This document shows positions 50,055 through 59,450 of a DNA stretch of 64,000 bases, in pieces. Source of the stretch: Streptomyces sp. SirexAA-E. GTDB taxonomy: Bacteria; Actinomycetota; Actinomycetes; Streptomycetales; Streptomycetaceae. The first letter of the stretch is position 1, and each line of letters starts with the position of its first letter. The stretch is taken from assembly GCF_000177195.2 (NCBI RefSeq), contig NC_015953.1, forward strand, positions 4,464,001-4,528,000, read 5' to 3'. Position numbers and translations under genes: made by a program. The notes beneath the pieces are model-generated. The model searched no databases, was not told the origin of the DNA, and saw only the letters and a list, made by a program, of their open reading frames with translations.

Positions 50055-51860
50055 ATGGCCCGGGTGACCCAAGTGACCGAGCGCAGCCCGATGTTGTCGG
50101 CCGAGCGGAGCAGGTCCGCCGTGCTGGCCTCCGCCTTCGTACGCGGCACGTTCGCCGCGGGGCTGGGGCTGGCCGCGATCACGGTCCTCGTCATGGTGCT
50201 GTGGATCAGCTCCTCCTCCCCCGACAGCGGCCCGAACGGGGCCCTGCACGTCGCGACCGGTCTGTGGCTGCTGGCGCACGGAGCGGAGCTGGTCAGGACC
50301 GGCACCCCGAGCGGCCACCCGGCCCCCGTGGCGACCGTCCCCCTGCTGCTCACCGTGGGGCCGGTGTGGCTGGCGTACCGGGCGGGCCGCGACTCCACGG
50401 AGTCCGGTGGCGGCGAGGAGACCGCCTCGCATTCGGCGGTGGGTGTCTGCTGCGCGGTGGCCGCCGGCTACCTGCTGGTGGCGCTGGGGGCCGCCGCGTA
50501 CGCACAGGACGGCGGGATGCCCGCGGAGCGTGCCTCGCTCGGCTTCCCGCTCGCCGTCGTCGTGGTGGGCGCGGCCGGGGCGGGGGTCTGGGTGGCGCGC
50601 GGACGGCCGTGGGGACCGGTGCTGGCCTGGGCGCCGCTGAGGCTCCAGGAGGCCGCGGCCCGCGCGCGGTTCCGGGCCGGGGCGAAGGCGGCGGCGCGGT
50701 CGGCGGCGGCCGGTGTGGCGGTGCTGCTCGGCGGTGGGGCCCTGCTGGTGGCCGTGGCCCTGGTGTGGCACGTGGGGGAGGCCGAGCGGTCGTTCCTGAC
50801 GCTGGCGGACACCTGGGCGGGCCGGATCTGCGTCCTGCTGCTGGCCGTGACCCTTGTGCCGAACGCCGCGATGTGGGGCGCCTCCTACGGTCTGGGGCCG
50901 GGCTTCGCCCTCGGTACGGCGTCCACGGCCACCCCGCTCACCTTCGGCGGCCGCCCCGCGCTGCCCGACTTCCCGCTGCTGGCCGCCGTGCCCGACCAGG
51001 GCCCCGGGACGGTGGCGAACTGGGCGGCCGTCGCGGTGCCGCTCGCCGCCGGTCTGGTCCTGGCCCGGTTCACCGCCCGGGCCGCCGTCCCCCAAGCCGG
51101 TGTACGGGGTCAGGCGTGGGGCCCCGGCGGTACGGCGGCGGCGGCGGGGCTGGCGGCCGTAGGGTGCGGGGCCGGGGCGGCACTGCTGGCCGCCGCGTCG
51201 GGCGGTCCGCTGGGGACCGGGGCGCTGGCGGAGTTCGGCCCCGTCTGGTGGCTGGTGGGTCCGGCGGCGCTGGTCTGGACGGCGGTGCTCGGTGTACCGG
51301 CGGCGCTGCTCATGCGGGCCTGGCGGCTGCGGGAGAACGGCTGGGGATGGCGGCGAGAGGTCGCCGCAGGCACCCCCGGGAGGCAGCCGGAGCCCGGCAC
51401 GGCGGCGAAGCCGGAAGCGGTGGACCCCCTCGCGGAGGAGTACGAGTTCCTGTCGGCGGACTCCTGGCACGGAGAGCGGGCGCGGAAGGCCCGCTGGGCG
51501 TCGCTCAGGAAGGGGTCGGGCGGCCTGATGGCGGACTTCCCGGCCGAGAAGACCGTGCCACCGGCCGACCGGGCCGCGGTCCCACGGGACGCCGCCCCCC
51601 AGGGCCCGCCTCCCGCTGTGGAGCCGGACCCGCTCCTGGCGGCCCCGAAGAGGGCCGTCGACAGCGGCCTCCCGGACACGGACGGGTCCGGGAGCGGGAC
51701 GGGCGGCAGCGGGACGGGCGAGGCCGGGACGGAGCAGCCCGGCGCGCCCGGCGGCCGACACGGCGGGAGCGACCTCGGCGGTGAAGGCACCGGAGCGGCG
51801 AACGGCCGGATCCCGGATGCTCAGGAGCACCGGGAATCCGGCCGGGGGGACGCACCGTGA
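50055..51860 (+). CDS. PerM-like (DUF6350) integral membrane protein
   Basis: A 601-residue multi-pass membrane protein with about ten helices in the first 430 residues and a charged, low-complexity cytoplasmic tail (EYEFLSADSWHGERARKARW). DUF6350 proteins include mycobacterial PerM, linked to cell division, and I recall perM lying beside purN-purH in mycobacteria, as here. ATG 50055 has no strong ribosome site; ATG 50091 (MLSAERSRS) is an alternative. It diverges from the HTH/sigma-like gene and converges with the DUF4064-like membrane gene by 63 bp. The assignment rests on topology and context. Confidence 0.7.
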   Translation: MARVTQVTERSPMLSAERSRSAVLASAFVRGTFAAGLGLAAITVLVMVLWISSSSPDSGPNGALHVATGLWLLAHGAELVRTGTPSGHPAPVATVPLLLTVGPVWLAYRAGRDSTESGGGEETASHSAVGVCCAVAAGYLLVALGAAAYAQDGGMPAERASLGFPLAVVVVGAAGAGVWVARGRPWGPVLAWAPLRLQEAAARARFRAGAKAAARSAAAGVAVLLGGGALLVAVALVWHVGEAERSFLTLADTWAGRICVLLLAVTLVPNAAMWGASYGLGPGFALGTASTATPLTFGGRPALPDFPLLAAVPDQGPGTVANWAAVAVPLAAGLVLARFTARAAVPQAGVRGQAWGPGGTAAAAGLAAVGCGAGAALLAAASGGPLGTGALAEFGPVWWLVGPAALVWTAVLGVPAALLMRAWRLRENGWGWRREVAAGTPGRQPEPGTAAKPEAVDPLAEEYEFLSADSWHGERARKARWASLRKGSGGLMADFPAEKTVPPADRAAVPRDAAPQGPPPAVEPDPLLAAPKRAVDSGLPDTDGSGSGTGGSGTGEAGTEQPGAPGGRHGGSDLGGEGTGAANGRIPDAQEHRESGRGDAP

Positions 51861-51923
51861 CGCCGGGAGAAGGCGCCGGGACGTCCGGAGGAGGCGCCGG
51901 GACGAGAGGACGTCCGGGGGCAG

Positions 51924-52817
51924 CTACTCCTTCACACCGAAGAACGGCTCCAGCGGGTCGGGCAGCTTCTCGTTGCACGCCAGCGCGCCGGTCTTCGTGA
52001 GCGCGTCGTTCACGCAGGTGTAGTAGTCGCGATAGACCAGCTGGACCGTGTAGGTCGTGGCGACGATCGACAGCGCCAGCAGGGCGGTCACCAGACCGCT
52101 GACGGCCGCCGTGGTCAGCTGACGGCCGCCGTTGGACGGGGCGGCCTGTGCCGCGTCCGGCTGTGCGGGGACGGTCGCCCGGTCCGGGCCGCCGTCGGGC
52201 GTACCCGTGGTCACGGCCCCGGACGGCGGGGCCTTGCGCGGCCCGGTGCGCAGGGCGCTGATCGCCCAGTACGCGGCGAGCGCGCCGAGCAGCAGGGCGA
52301 TCTCGGGGAAGTCGAAGAGGGCGAAGAAGAACGCCCACATGCCGCCCAGCACCGCGTAGCGGGCGCGCCGCTGGGCCGGGTCGGTCGGGTCCCAGCGCAG
52401 CCCGCCGGGGTTGCCCTCGGGGCCGCCCTGTCCGCGGGGCCCGCCGGGGCCGCCGGAGCGGCTGCCGAAGCCGCCGTCCTGCCGGCCCGGCTGCCGGTCG
52501 CTCCACTGACTGCCCCAGGCCGGGCGGTCGTCCGAGGAGCCCGTGCCGTCGCGGTCGTTCCCGTCCTCCCCTCCGTGGGAGGGGTGGCGCGGCTGCCACG
52601 GCTGGTCGGGGCGGCCCTCGGGCGGAGCCGCGAACGGATTGTCGTCCGAGGGCGCCGGGGCGGACCCGGAGCCGGTGCCCGAAGACGAGGAGCCCGATGC
52701 CGAAGAGGGACCCGACGGCGTCGACGGGTCCTGCGGAGAGGACTGGCGTTCCCGCATCAGCGTGGATGCCCGCTCGGGCAGCGGGTGGCCATGGGCGGTG
52801 CGGAGGCGGTCCGGCAT
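51924..52817 (-). CDS. Two-helix membrane protein with disordered N-terminus
   Basis: A 297-residue protein. The first ~140 residues are disordered (Ser, Pro, Gly, Asp rich; GGPGGPRGQGGPEGNPGG). A first hydrophobic region is ARYAVLGGMWAFFFALFDFP plus EIALLLGALAAYWAI, a later helix is LTTAAVSGLVTALLALSIVA, and a short external tail holds two Cys (YYTCVNDALTKTGALACNE), which could form a disulfide. ATG 52817 is listed; ATG 52757 (MRERQSS) is an alternative, and neither has a good ribosome site. It lies between PerM-like and purN genes; function is unknown. Confidence 0.7.
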   Translation of the reverse strand: MPDRLRTAHGHPLPERASTLMRERQSSPQDPSTPSGPSSASGSSSSGTGSGSAPAPSDDNPFAAPPEGRPDQPWQPRHPSHGGEDGNDRDGTGSSDDRPAWGSQWSDRQPGRQDGGFGSRSGGPGGPRGQGGPEGNPGGLRWDPTDPAQRRARYAVLGGMWAFFFALFDFPEIALLLGALAAYWAISALRTGPRKAPPSGAVTTGTPDGGPDRATVPAQPDAAQAAPSNGGRQLTTAAVSGLVTALLALSIVATTYTVQLVYRDYYTCVNDALTKTGALACNEKLPDPLEPFFGVKE

Positions 52818-52933
52818 GTGGTGAACGTCTTCCCCATCTCGTCATGTCCGCCCGGAGGACGGTTCCCTGTCCCCTGACGCTACCTCCCGGTCACGCCCCC
52901 GTCCCGTGGGGGCCGTCGGGTGTGCCGGTATCG

Positions 52934-52961
52934 TTGCTGACGGTCGGCCCGTTCGTAGAGT
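52934..52961 (+). promoter_or_regulatory. Candidate purN-purH promoter
   Basis: TTGCTG (52934-52939) and TAGAGT (52956-52961) are 16 bp apart, about 105 bp before the purN GTG. The leader has no obvious riboswitch. Assignment is by consensus only. Confidence 0.4.
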
Positions 52962-53065
52962 TCCCCGTATCAAGGGGCGAGATTCTTTCGTACGACCATA
53001 CAAACGCGGCCGCGTGCACATCCCGGTACACCGCATCTGCCTGACCCGCGAGAAAGGGCCCCGTC

Positions 53066-53722
53066 GTGGCCTCCCCGCCCCCCTCCGCCGCCCCGGCCCG
53101 TCTGGTCGTCCTCGTCTCCGGTTCGGGAACGAACCTCCAGGCCCTGATCGACGCCATCGGTGACGATCCGCAGGGCTACGGTGCCCGGATCGTCGCGGTG
53201 GGCGCGGACCGCTACGGCACCCTGGGCGCCGAGCGGGCCGAGCGGGCCGGGATCCCCACCTTCGTGTGCAAGCTCGGCGAGTACGCGAGCCGGGAGGAGT
53301 GGGACGCCGCGCTGACCGCCGCCGTGGCGGAGCACCGCCCGGACCTCGTCGTCTCCGCCGGGTTCATGAAGATCGTGGGCAAGGCGTTCCTCGCCGGGTT
53401 CGGCGGCCGCATCGTCAACACCCACCCCGCCCTGCTGCCCAGCTTTCCCGGTGCCCACGGGGTGCGCGACGCGCTCGCGCACGGCGTGAAGGTCACCGGG
53501 TGCACCGTCCACTTCGTCGACGACGGCGTCGACACCGGCCCGATCATCGCGCAGGGCGTGGTCGAGGTGACCGAAGAGGACACCGCGGAGGGCGAAGCCG
53601 CCCTCCATGAACGCATCAAGGACGTCGAGCGCTCGCTGCTCGTCGAGGCCGTAGGGCGGCTCGCCCGCGACGGCTATCGCATTGAGGGACGAAAGGTTCA
53701 TCTCGGTCATGTCGGTGAATAA
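53066..53722 (+). CDS. purN: Phosphoribosylglycinamide formyltransferase
   Basis: PurN uses 10-formyl-THF to formylate GAR, the third step of IMP synthesis. VLVSGSGTNLQALIDAI at the N-terminus binds the phosphate; VNTHPALLPSFPGAHG has the catalytic Asn and His; and HFVDDGVDTGPIIAQ has the catalytic Asp. The 218-residue length is standard. GTG 53066 follows GAGAAAGGG. The last 14 nt overlap purH, so the two are translationally coupled; FolD, which supplies the cofactor, is encoded 4 kb downstream. Confidence 0.97.
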   Translation: MASPPPSAAPARLVVLVSGSGTNLQALIDAIGDDPQGYGARIVAVGADRYGTLGAERAERAGIPTFVCKLGEYASREEWDAALTAAVAEHRPDLVVSAGFMKIVGKAFLAGFGGRIVNTHPALLPSFPGAHGVRDALAHGVKVTGCTVHFVDDGVDTGPIIAQGVVEVTEEDTAEGEAALHERIKDVERSLLVEAVGRLARDGYRIEGRKVHLGHVGE

Positions 53723-55262
53723 GCCCATCCGCCGCGCCCTGGTCAGTGTCTACGACAAGACGGGGCTCGAAGACCTCGCCCGCGGTCTGCACGAGGCGGG
53801 CGTCGAGCTGGTCTCCACCGGCTCCACCGCCGGAAAGATCGCCGCCGCCGGAGTCCCGGTCACCAAGGTCGAGGAGCTCACCGGCTTCCCCGAGTGCCTC
53901 GACGGCCGTGTGAAGACGCTCCACCCCCGGGTGCACGCCGGCATCCTCGCCGACCTGCGTCTGGACGCCCACCGCGAGCAGCTCGCCGAGCTCGGCGTGG
54001 AGCCGTTCGACCTCGTGGTCGTCAACCTCTACCCCTTCAAGGCGACCGTCGCCTCCGGCGCGTCCGACGACGAGTGCGTGGAGCAGATCGACATCGGCGG
54101 CCCCTCGATGGTCCGCGCCGCCGCCAAGAATCACCCGTCCGTGGCCGTCGTGACGAGCCCCGAGCGTTACGCCGACGTCCTCGCGGCGGTCAAGGCGGGC
54201 GGTTTCGACCTGACCGCCCGCAAGCGGCTCGCCGCCGAGGCCTTCCAGCACACCGCCGCGTACGACGTGGCCGTCGCCTCCTGGTTCGCCGACGGCTACG
54301 CCGCCGCCGACGACTCCGGCTTCCCGGACTTCACCGGTGCGACCTACGCGCGCAAGAACGTCCTGCGCTACGGCGAGAACCCGCACCAGCCCGCCGCGCT
54401 CTACACCTCGGGCGAGGGCGGCCTCGCCGAGGCCGAGCAGCTGCACGGCAAGGAGATGTCCTACAACAACTTCACGGACACCGACGCCGCCCGCCGCGCC
54501 GCCTACGACCACGCCGAGCCGTGCGTCGCGATCATCAAGCACGCCAACCCGTGCGGCATCGCGATCGCCGACGACATCGCCGAGGCGCACCGCAAGGCCC
54601 ACGCCTGCGACCCGCTCTCCGCCTACGGCGGCGTCATCGCCGTCAACCGCCCGGTGACCGTCGAGCTGGCCGAGCAGGTCGCCGAGATCTTCACCGAGGT
54701 CATCGTCGCCCCGTCGTACGAGGACGGCGCCGTCGAGGTCCTCGCCCGCAAGAAGAACATCCGCGTCCTGCGCTGCCCCGACGCCCCGACCGCGCCCGTC
54801 GAGGTCAAGCCGATCGACGGCGGCGCCCTGCTCCAGGTCACCGACCGGCTCCAGGCCGACGGCGACGACCCGGCCAACTGGACCCTGGCGGCCGGCGAGG
54901 CCCTCAGCGCGGACGAGCTGGAGGAACTGTCCTTCGCGTGGAAGGCGAGCCGGGCCGTCAAGTCCAACGCCATCCTGCTCGCCAAGGACGGCGCCTCGGT
55001 CGGCGTCGGCATGGGCCAGGTCAATCGCGTCGACTCCGCGAAGCTCGCCGTCGAGCGGGCCGGCGAGGAGCGCGCGAAGGGCTCCTACGCCGCCTCAGAC
55101 GCCTTCTTCCCCTTCCCGGACGGGCTGGAGATCCTGACGGCCGCCGGCGTCAAGGCCGTGGCCCAGCCGGGCGGTTCGGTCCGCGACGAGCAGGTCGTCG
55201 AGGCCGCGGAGAAGGCGGGCGTGACCATGTACTTCACGGGCACCCGCCACTTCTTCCACTGA
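53709..55262 (+). CDS. purH: Bifunctional AICAR transformylase/IMP cyclohydrolase
   Basis: PurH does the last two steps of IMP synthesis. The N-terminal cyclohydrolase (MGS-like) domain has SVYDKTGLEDLARGL, STGSTAGKI and GRVKTLHPRVHAGI. The C-terminal transformylase domain has KHANPCGIA with the catalytic Lys-His and ends in TGTRHFFH, as in homologues. The 517-residue length is right. I chose ATG 53709, since GAAAGG lies 11 nt upstream and MSVNKPIRRALVS matches the family start; the GTG at 53682 is less likely. A strong hairpin terminator follows at 55274. Confidence 0.97.
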   Translation: MSVNKPIRRALVSVYDKTGLEDLARGLHEAGVELVSTGSTAGKIAAAGVPVTKVEELTGFPECLDGRVKTLHPRVHAGILADLRLDAHREQLAELGVEPFDLVVVNLYPFKATVASGASDDECVEQIDIGGPSMVRAAAKNHPSVAVVTSPERYADVLAAVKAGGFDLTARKRLAAEAFQHTAAYDVAVASWFADGYAAADDSGFPDFTGATYARKNVLRYGENPHQPAALYTSGEGGLAEAEQLHGKEMSYNNFTDTDAARRAAYDHAEPCVAIIKHANPCGIAIADDIAEAHRKAHACDPLSAYGGVIAVNRPVTVELAEQVAEIFTEVIVAPSYEDGAVEVLARKKNIRVLRCPDAPTAPVEVKPIDGGALLQVTDRLQADGDDPANWTLAAGEALSADELEELSFAWKASRAVKSNAILLAKDGASVGVGMGQVNRVDSAKLAVERAGEERAKGSYAASDAFFPFPDGLEILTAAGVKAVAQPGGSVRDEQVVEAAEKAGVTMYFTGTRHFFH

Positions 55263-55273
55263 CCCCCGCCTCC

Positions 55274-55310
55274 CGTACGGGCCGCACCCGCCCCGGGTGC
55301 GGCCCGTACG
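55274..55310. terminator. purH terminator
   Basis: cgtacgggccgcaccc (55274-55289) pairs perfectly with gggtgcggcccgtacg (55295-55310) around a 5-nt loop, 12 bp after the purH stop. Confidence 0.9.
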
Positions 55311-55441
55311 CGCACCCGGACTCCCGGGATGCGGAGAAGGTTCGACCCTCTGTTCTAATGAGTGGCCCTGCCGGACCGGCCCCTGTCGGCACGCGCGCGT
55401 CCGGCAGGCGACCAGTGTGGGATTTGGCCAGCGGGGGCGAC

Positions 55442-56932
55442 GTGCTTGACCTGAACCAGAACGGGACGGACGTGCCGGGGGAGAAGGAGCCGGATCCGGC
55501 CCCCGAGGCCGCCGCCCGCCCCCCGCACCCCGCACCCCCGCTGCCCTACCTCGTCACCGCCGCCGTGCTGTGCGCGGTGTACTTCCTGTACGCCTACCTC
55601 CGGTACAGCCACTTCCACTCGCCCTCCTGGGACCTCGGGATCTTCGAGCAGGAAGTACGGGCGTACGCCGGCTTCCGCGCCCCCGTCGTCGACATCAAGG
55701 GCCCCGGCTACCTCATACTCGGCGACCACTTCAGCCCCGTCGTGGCCCTGCTGGTCCCGCTCTACTGGATCTGGCCGTCCGCCCTCGCCCTGCTCTTCGC
55801 GCAGGCCGCCCTGTTCGCCGCCTCCGCCGTCGTCGTCGGACGTACCGCCCAGCAGATCCTGGGCGGACGCTCGGGGCTGTGCGTGACGGTGGCGTACGGG
55901 CTGTCCTGGGGGCTCCAGGAGGCGGTCAAGGCGGAGTTCCACGAGATCGCCCTCGCCGTCCCGCTGGTCGCCCTCGTCTGCCGGGCGCTGGTCCTGGAGC
56001 GGTGGCGGGCCGCCGTCCTGTGGGCGCTGCCCCTGGTCCTGGTCAAGGAGGACCTCGGGGTGACCGTGGCGGCCGTCGGGCTGGTCCTGATCCTCCTCGG
56101 CCGCCGGCTCCAGGGCCTGCTGCTGGCGGTGTTCGGGATCTGCGCGTTCGCGCTGACCGTCCTCGTCCTCATACCGGCGGCCAGCAGCGCCGGGACCTAC
56201 GACTACTGGACGAAGATCGAGAAGAACGGCGAGCAGGAGGTCTCCCTGTTCGACTCCGTACTCGGCGTGCTGAACTCGTCCGTGAAGATCGAGATGCTCG
56301 TCTTCCTCGTCGGCATCACCGCCTTCATGGCCCTGCGCTCGCCCCTGGTCCTGCTCGTCCTGCCCACGCTCGGCTGGCGTCTGCTGTCCCAGGACTCCAA
56401 CCACTGGGGCATGGTCTGGCACTACAGCGCGATCCTCATGCCGGTGGTCTTCCTGGCCATGGCCGACGGCGTCCGCCGCAGCCGCGCCTCGACGCGGCCC
56501 TGGCTCGTCAGTTACGCGAAGGTGGCCGTGCCCGTCGCCACCGCGATCGCCGTGACGCTCACCCAGCACCTACCGCTGCGCGATCTGCTGCGCCCGGAGA
56601 CGTACGCCACGGAGGCGCGAGCCGAGGAGGCCGAGCGGGCCCTGGAGGCGATCCCCGTGGGCGCGCGGGTGGAGACCGACATCACGCTGATGTCGCACCT
56701 GACCTCGGACCGCACGGTCTACTGGATCGGCGGGGCCCCGGGCACCGCCCCCGACGTCGTGGCGATCAACCGGGACTTCGGCTGGTCGCAGCCGATCGAC
56801 GACCCTGTGGCGTACGCCCAGCAGCTCCACCCCGAGGGGCGCTACCGGATCACCCGGCAGGCCGGCCCCTTCGTGGTCATGGAGCGGACCACCCCGGTCC
56901 CCGAGGACGTCCAGGTGCCGGGAAATGGCTGA
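55442..56932 (+). CDS. DUF2079-family multi-pass membrane protein
   Basis: An integral membrane protein of about 496 residues with roughly ten helices. Conserved features of the DUF2079 family are visible: SPSWDLGIFEQEVRAYA before a helix, GDHFSPVVALLVPLYWIW, and LVKEDLGVTVAAVGL. The family resembles GT-C glycosyltransferase folds, so a lipid-linked sugar transferase is possible but unproven. GTG 55442 is my choice, with GCGGGGGCGAC before it; GTG 55415 and ATG 55358 are also in frame, the last overlapping a TCTAAT element that may be its -10. A hairpin terminator overlaps the stop. Confidence 0.8.
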   Translation: MLDLNQNGTDVPGEKEPDPAPEAAARPPHPAPPLPYLVTAAVLCAVYFLYAYLRYSHFHSPSWDLGIFEQEVRAYAGFRAPVVDIKGPGYLILGDHFSPVVALLVPLYWIWPSALALLFAQAALFAASAVVVGRTAQQILGGRSGLCVTVAYGLSWGLQEAVKAEFHEIALAVPLVALVCRALVLERWRAAVLWALPLVLVKEDLGVTVAAVGLVLILLGRRLQGLLLAVFGICAFALTVLVLIPAASSAGTYDYWTKIEKNGEQEVSLFDSVLGVLNSSVKIEMLVFLVGITAFMALRSPLVLLVLPTLGWRLLSQDSNHWGMVWHYSAILMPVVFLAMADGVRRSRASTRPWLVSYAKVAVPVATAIAVTLTQHLPLRDLLRPETYATEARAEEAERALEAIPVGARVETDITLMSHLTSDRTVYWIGGAPGTAPDVVAINRDFGWSQPIDDPVAYAQQLHPEGRYRITRQAGPFVVMERTTPVPEDVQVPGNG

Positions 56933-56971
56933 AGGCCGCACCCCCGCCGGTGGGCGGGCGCCGCGGCCTTC
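56931..56971. terminator. Terminator at the DUF2079 stop
   Basis: gaaggccgc (56931-56939) pairs with gcggccttc (56963-56971), and an inner cccgcc/ggcggg stem continues it. It lies between converging genes and overlaps the stop codon. Confidence 0.8.
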
Positions 56972-56997
56972 GCGCGCTGGAAGCGGTGTGACGCAGG

Positions 56998-57600
56998 TCA
57001 GTGCTGCGGCTGCTGCTGCCGGTTGAACCAGGCGCCGCCGTCGGACTTCGCCACGAACACGGTGACCAGGATGGCGAGGACCGTGTGGACGAGGCCGACC
57101 AGGATGAAGGGGTAGATGCCCAGGATCGCGGTGATCACGCCGAAGACGATGGTCGTGATGCGCACGCCGTTGCCCCCGTTGCCGAACTTGACGGCGAGGA
57201 CGACGGCGAAGACACCCCACAGCACCGCGAAGACGACGAAGCCCCACAGCGCGCCGCCCGAGTAGTCGGCGAGCTGCTGGAACTGGACGTCGTCCTTGAG
57301 CGTCGCGTCGTTCTTGGCCGCGTTCACGGCCGCCGCGGCGATCGCGAAGATGATCGCGCCGATGACCTGGAGGCCGGCGATCACGTAGAGCATGACGCGG
57401 GCGGCCTTCACACCGCCGGGCATCTCCGTGGGGCCGCCCGGGTAGCCGTAGCCGCCCTGGACCGGGGGAGCCTGCGGGTAGCCGTAACCCTGCTGGGGAA
57501 CGCCCTGCGGGGCCTGCTGGGGATAGCCGTAGCCCGGCTGCCCTCCCGGCTGCCCGCCTTGCTGCTGGCCGTAGGGATTGTTCGGGTCGCCGAAGCTCAT
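56998..57600 (-). CDS. Four-helix membrane protein with GYGYPQ repeats
   Basis: A 200-residue protein. The N-terminal ~60 residues are a Gln/Gly/Pro/Tyr-rich tail with GYGYPQ-type repeats; four helices follow (MLYVIAGLQVIGAIIFAI, ALWGFVVFAVLWGVFAVV, ITTIVFGVITAILGIYPF, LVHTVLAILVTVFVA). Such proteins are common in Streptomyces and resemble DUF4064/DUF4190-type membrane proteins; their function is unknown. ATG 57600 follows GGAGGAAT. It diverges from folD, with 237 bp between them, and converges on the DUF2079 terminator. Confidence 0.8.
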   Translation of the reverse strand: MSFGDPNNPYGQQQGGQPGGQPGYGYPQQAPQGVPQQGYGYPQAPPVQGGYGYPGGPTEMPGGVKAARVMLYVIAGLQVIGAIIFAIAAAAVNAAKNDATLKDDVQFQQLADYSGGALWGFVVFAVLWGVFAVVLAVKFGNGGNGVRITTIVFGVITAILGIYPFILVGLVHTVLAILVTVFVAKSDGGAWFNRQQQPQH

Positions 57601-57837
57601 GGCGAGATTCCTCCGTTGCGGTTCTGCGGGGACGACGCGGTCCGGCTGGAGGAATGCTGCGCAATTTGTACGGTTGGTCCCCCCGACACCGTCCGCGGTA
57701 CTGCGCGACTTATCGTCGTCGTGACATCGCCGTTCTGTCCAGTCGATTGCCGGATGCGTTGTGCAAGTGCAACCTCGTGTCCATTTCGGCCACCTGTAAT
57801 TGGTATGCAGGGCGGGTCATCCGCAAAGATGGGCGCC

Positions 57838-58710
57838 ATGACTGCCCAGATTCTCGATGGCAAGGCCACCGCAGCTGCGATCAAAGCCGACCTGACCGTC
57901 CGTGTGGCGGCCCTCAAGGAGCAGGGCGTCACCCCGGGCCTGGGGACCCTGCTGGTCGGCGACGATCCGGGCAGCCGGTGGTACGTGAACGGCAAGCACC
58001 GTGACTGTGCCGAGGTCGGCATGGGATCCATCCAGCGCGAACTCCCCGGCACCGCGACCCAGGAGGAGATCGAGGAGGTCGTACGGGAGCTCAACGCCGA
58101 CCCCGGGTGCACGGGTTACATCGTGCAGCTCCCCCTGCCCAAGGGGATCGACACCAACCGCGTCCTGGAGCTGATGGACCCGGCGAAGGACGCGGACGGG
58201 CTGCACCCCACCAACCTGGGCAGGCTCGTCCTGAACGAGGCCGCGCCGCTGCCCTGCACCCCGCAGGGCGTCGTCACCCTGCTCCGCCGGCACGGTGTGG
58301 AGATCAACGGCGCCCACGTGGTGGTCGTCGGACGGGGCGTCACCATCGGCCGCCCGCTGCCGCTGCTGCTGACCCGCAAGTCGGAGAACGCCACCGTCAC
58401 CCAGTGCCACACGGGCACCCGTGACCTTTCGTCGCACCTGCGCGAGGCCGACATCATCGTGGCCGCCGCCGGGGTCCCGCACCTCGTCAAGCCCGAGGAC
58501 GTCAAGCCGGGCGCGGCCGTCCTCGACGTCGGCGTCAGCCGGGACGAGAACGGCAAGATCGTCGGGGACGTGCACCCCGGCGTCCGCGAGGTGGCCGCCT
58601 GGGTCGCCCCCAACCCGGGCGGTGTCGGTCCCATGACCCGCGCCCAACTGCTGGTCAACGTGGTCGAGGCGGCCGAGCGCGCCGCCGCTTCCGCCGTCTC
58701 GGCCGGCTGA
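57838..58710 (+). CDS. folD: Methylenetetrahydrofolate dehydrogenase/cyclohydrolase
   Basis: FolD interconverts 5,10-methylene-THF and 10-formyl-THF, feeding PurN and PurH. Lys in the YVNGKHRDC segment, QLPLPKGI, KDADGLHPTN and PNPGGVGPMT are present, with the NADP site around VVVGRGVTIGRPLPLLL. The 290-residue length is right. The frame is open for 279 codons upstream, but ATG 57838 gives the family N-terminus (MTAQILDGKATAAAI). No strong ribosome site is visible. The DUF3017 gene follows after 21 bp, a pairing I recall as common in actinobacteria. Confidence 0.97.
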   Translation: MTAQILDGKATAAAIKADLTVRVAALKEQGVTPGLGTLLVGDDPGSRWYVNGKHRDCAEVGMGSIQRELPGTATQEEIEEVVRELNADPGCTGYIVQLPLPKGIDTNRVLELMDPAKDADGLHPTNLGRLVLNEAAPLPCTPQGVVTLLRRHGVEINGAHVVVVGRGVTIGRPLPLLLTRKSENATVTQCHTGTRDLSSHLREADIIVAAAGVPHLVKPEDVKPGAAVLDVGVSRDENGKIVGDVHPGVREVAAWVAPNPGGVGPMTRAQLLVNVVEAAERAAASAVSAG

Positions 58711-58731
58711 CCCCGGCCCGGAAGGAACGCC

Positions 58732-59421
58732 ATGGGTGCTGGTACGAGTCCGGCGGACGGCACACGGTCGGACGGCACACACGCCGACGAGCCGGCCGAA
58801 TCCGCCGGGACGACCGTGACCGGGAAGCCGGGAGAGACCGGGGCGCCGGTCACGGCGGACGGTCCCGGACCCCGGGAGGCGGCGGGGCCGGACGGCCCCG
58901 TACCCGACGAGGCGGCGCCGGACGGTGGGGCGTCGGCCGAGGCGGGGCCGGACGAGGCGGCCGGACCGGACGGCTCCACGGCGGACGAACCGGCCACGGC
59001 CGGTGAGGGCGGCGGCTCGACCCGGGCGCCGTCGCGGCGGTTCTCCCTGACCCGTGACACCGCGCGCCCCGAGGGCGGCGGCCGGGCCGCGTCGGGTGAC
59101 GCGCCCGCCCCGGCCCGGCAGTGGCCCCTGCTGACGGTGCTCTGCACCGCCGGTGCCGGGCTGCTGATCGTGGCGCTCGACCCCTTCGCCGAGGCCTTCA
59201 GGATCGGCGCGATGCTGATCGGCGCCGCCCTCCTGGCGGGTGCGGTGCTGCGCTGGGTGGTGCCGTCCGTCGGCATGCTCGCCGTGCGGTCCCGGTTCAC
59301 CGACCTCGTCACGTACGGCCTGATGGGCGGCCTGATCGTGCTGCTCGCGCTGATGGCACAGCCCAAGCCGTGGCTGGACGTCCCGTTCCTCCAGAACGTC
59401 GTCCACTTCACGATCCGTTAG
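58732..59421 (+). CDS. DUF3017 membrane protein
   Basis: A 229-residue protein. The first ~120 residues are a disordered Asp/Gly/Ala/Pro/Glu tail; the rest carries three hydrophobic segments (LLTVLCTAGAGLLIVAL, AMLIGAALLAGAVLRWVV, LVTYGLMGGLIVLLAL). Its family occurs, from memory, mainly next to folD in actinobacteria. ATG 58732 follows GGAAGGA. Function is unknown; the constant partnership hints at a folate or one-carbon link, which is inference. A terminator lies 29 bp after the stop. Confidence 0.82.
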   Translation: MGAGTSPADGTRSDGTHADEPAESAGTTVTGKPGETGAPVTADGPGPREAAGPDGPVPDEAAPDGGASAEAGPDEAAGPDGSTADEPATAGEGGGSTRAPSRRFSLTRDTARPEGGGRAASGDAPAPARQWPLLTVLCTAGAGLLIVALDPFAEAFRIGAMLIGAALLAGAVLRWVVPSVGMLAVRSRFTDLVTYGLMGGLIVLLALMAQPKPWLDVPFLQNVVHFTIR

Positions 59422-59450
59422 GGATCTCACCGGCCGTCCCGCACAAGGGT

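Noticed and set aside
53894..55357. Long + frame running through purH into the DUF2079 gene (suggesting a 1012-residue protein)
   Set aside because: The first ~490 codons are an Arg-rich shadow of purH; helices and family motifs begin only after 55442, and a terminator lies at 55274.
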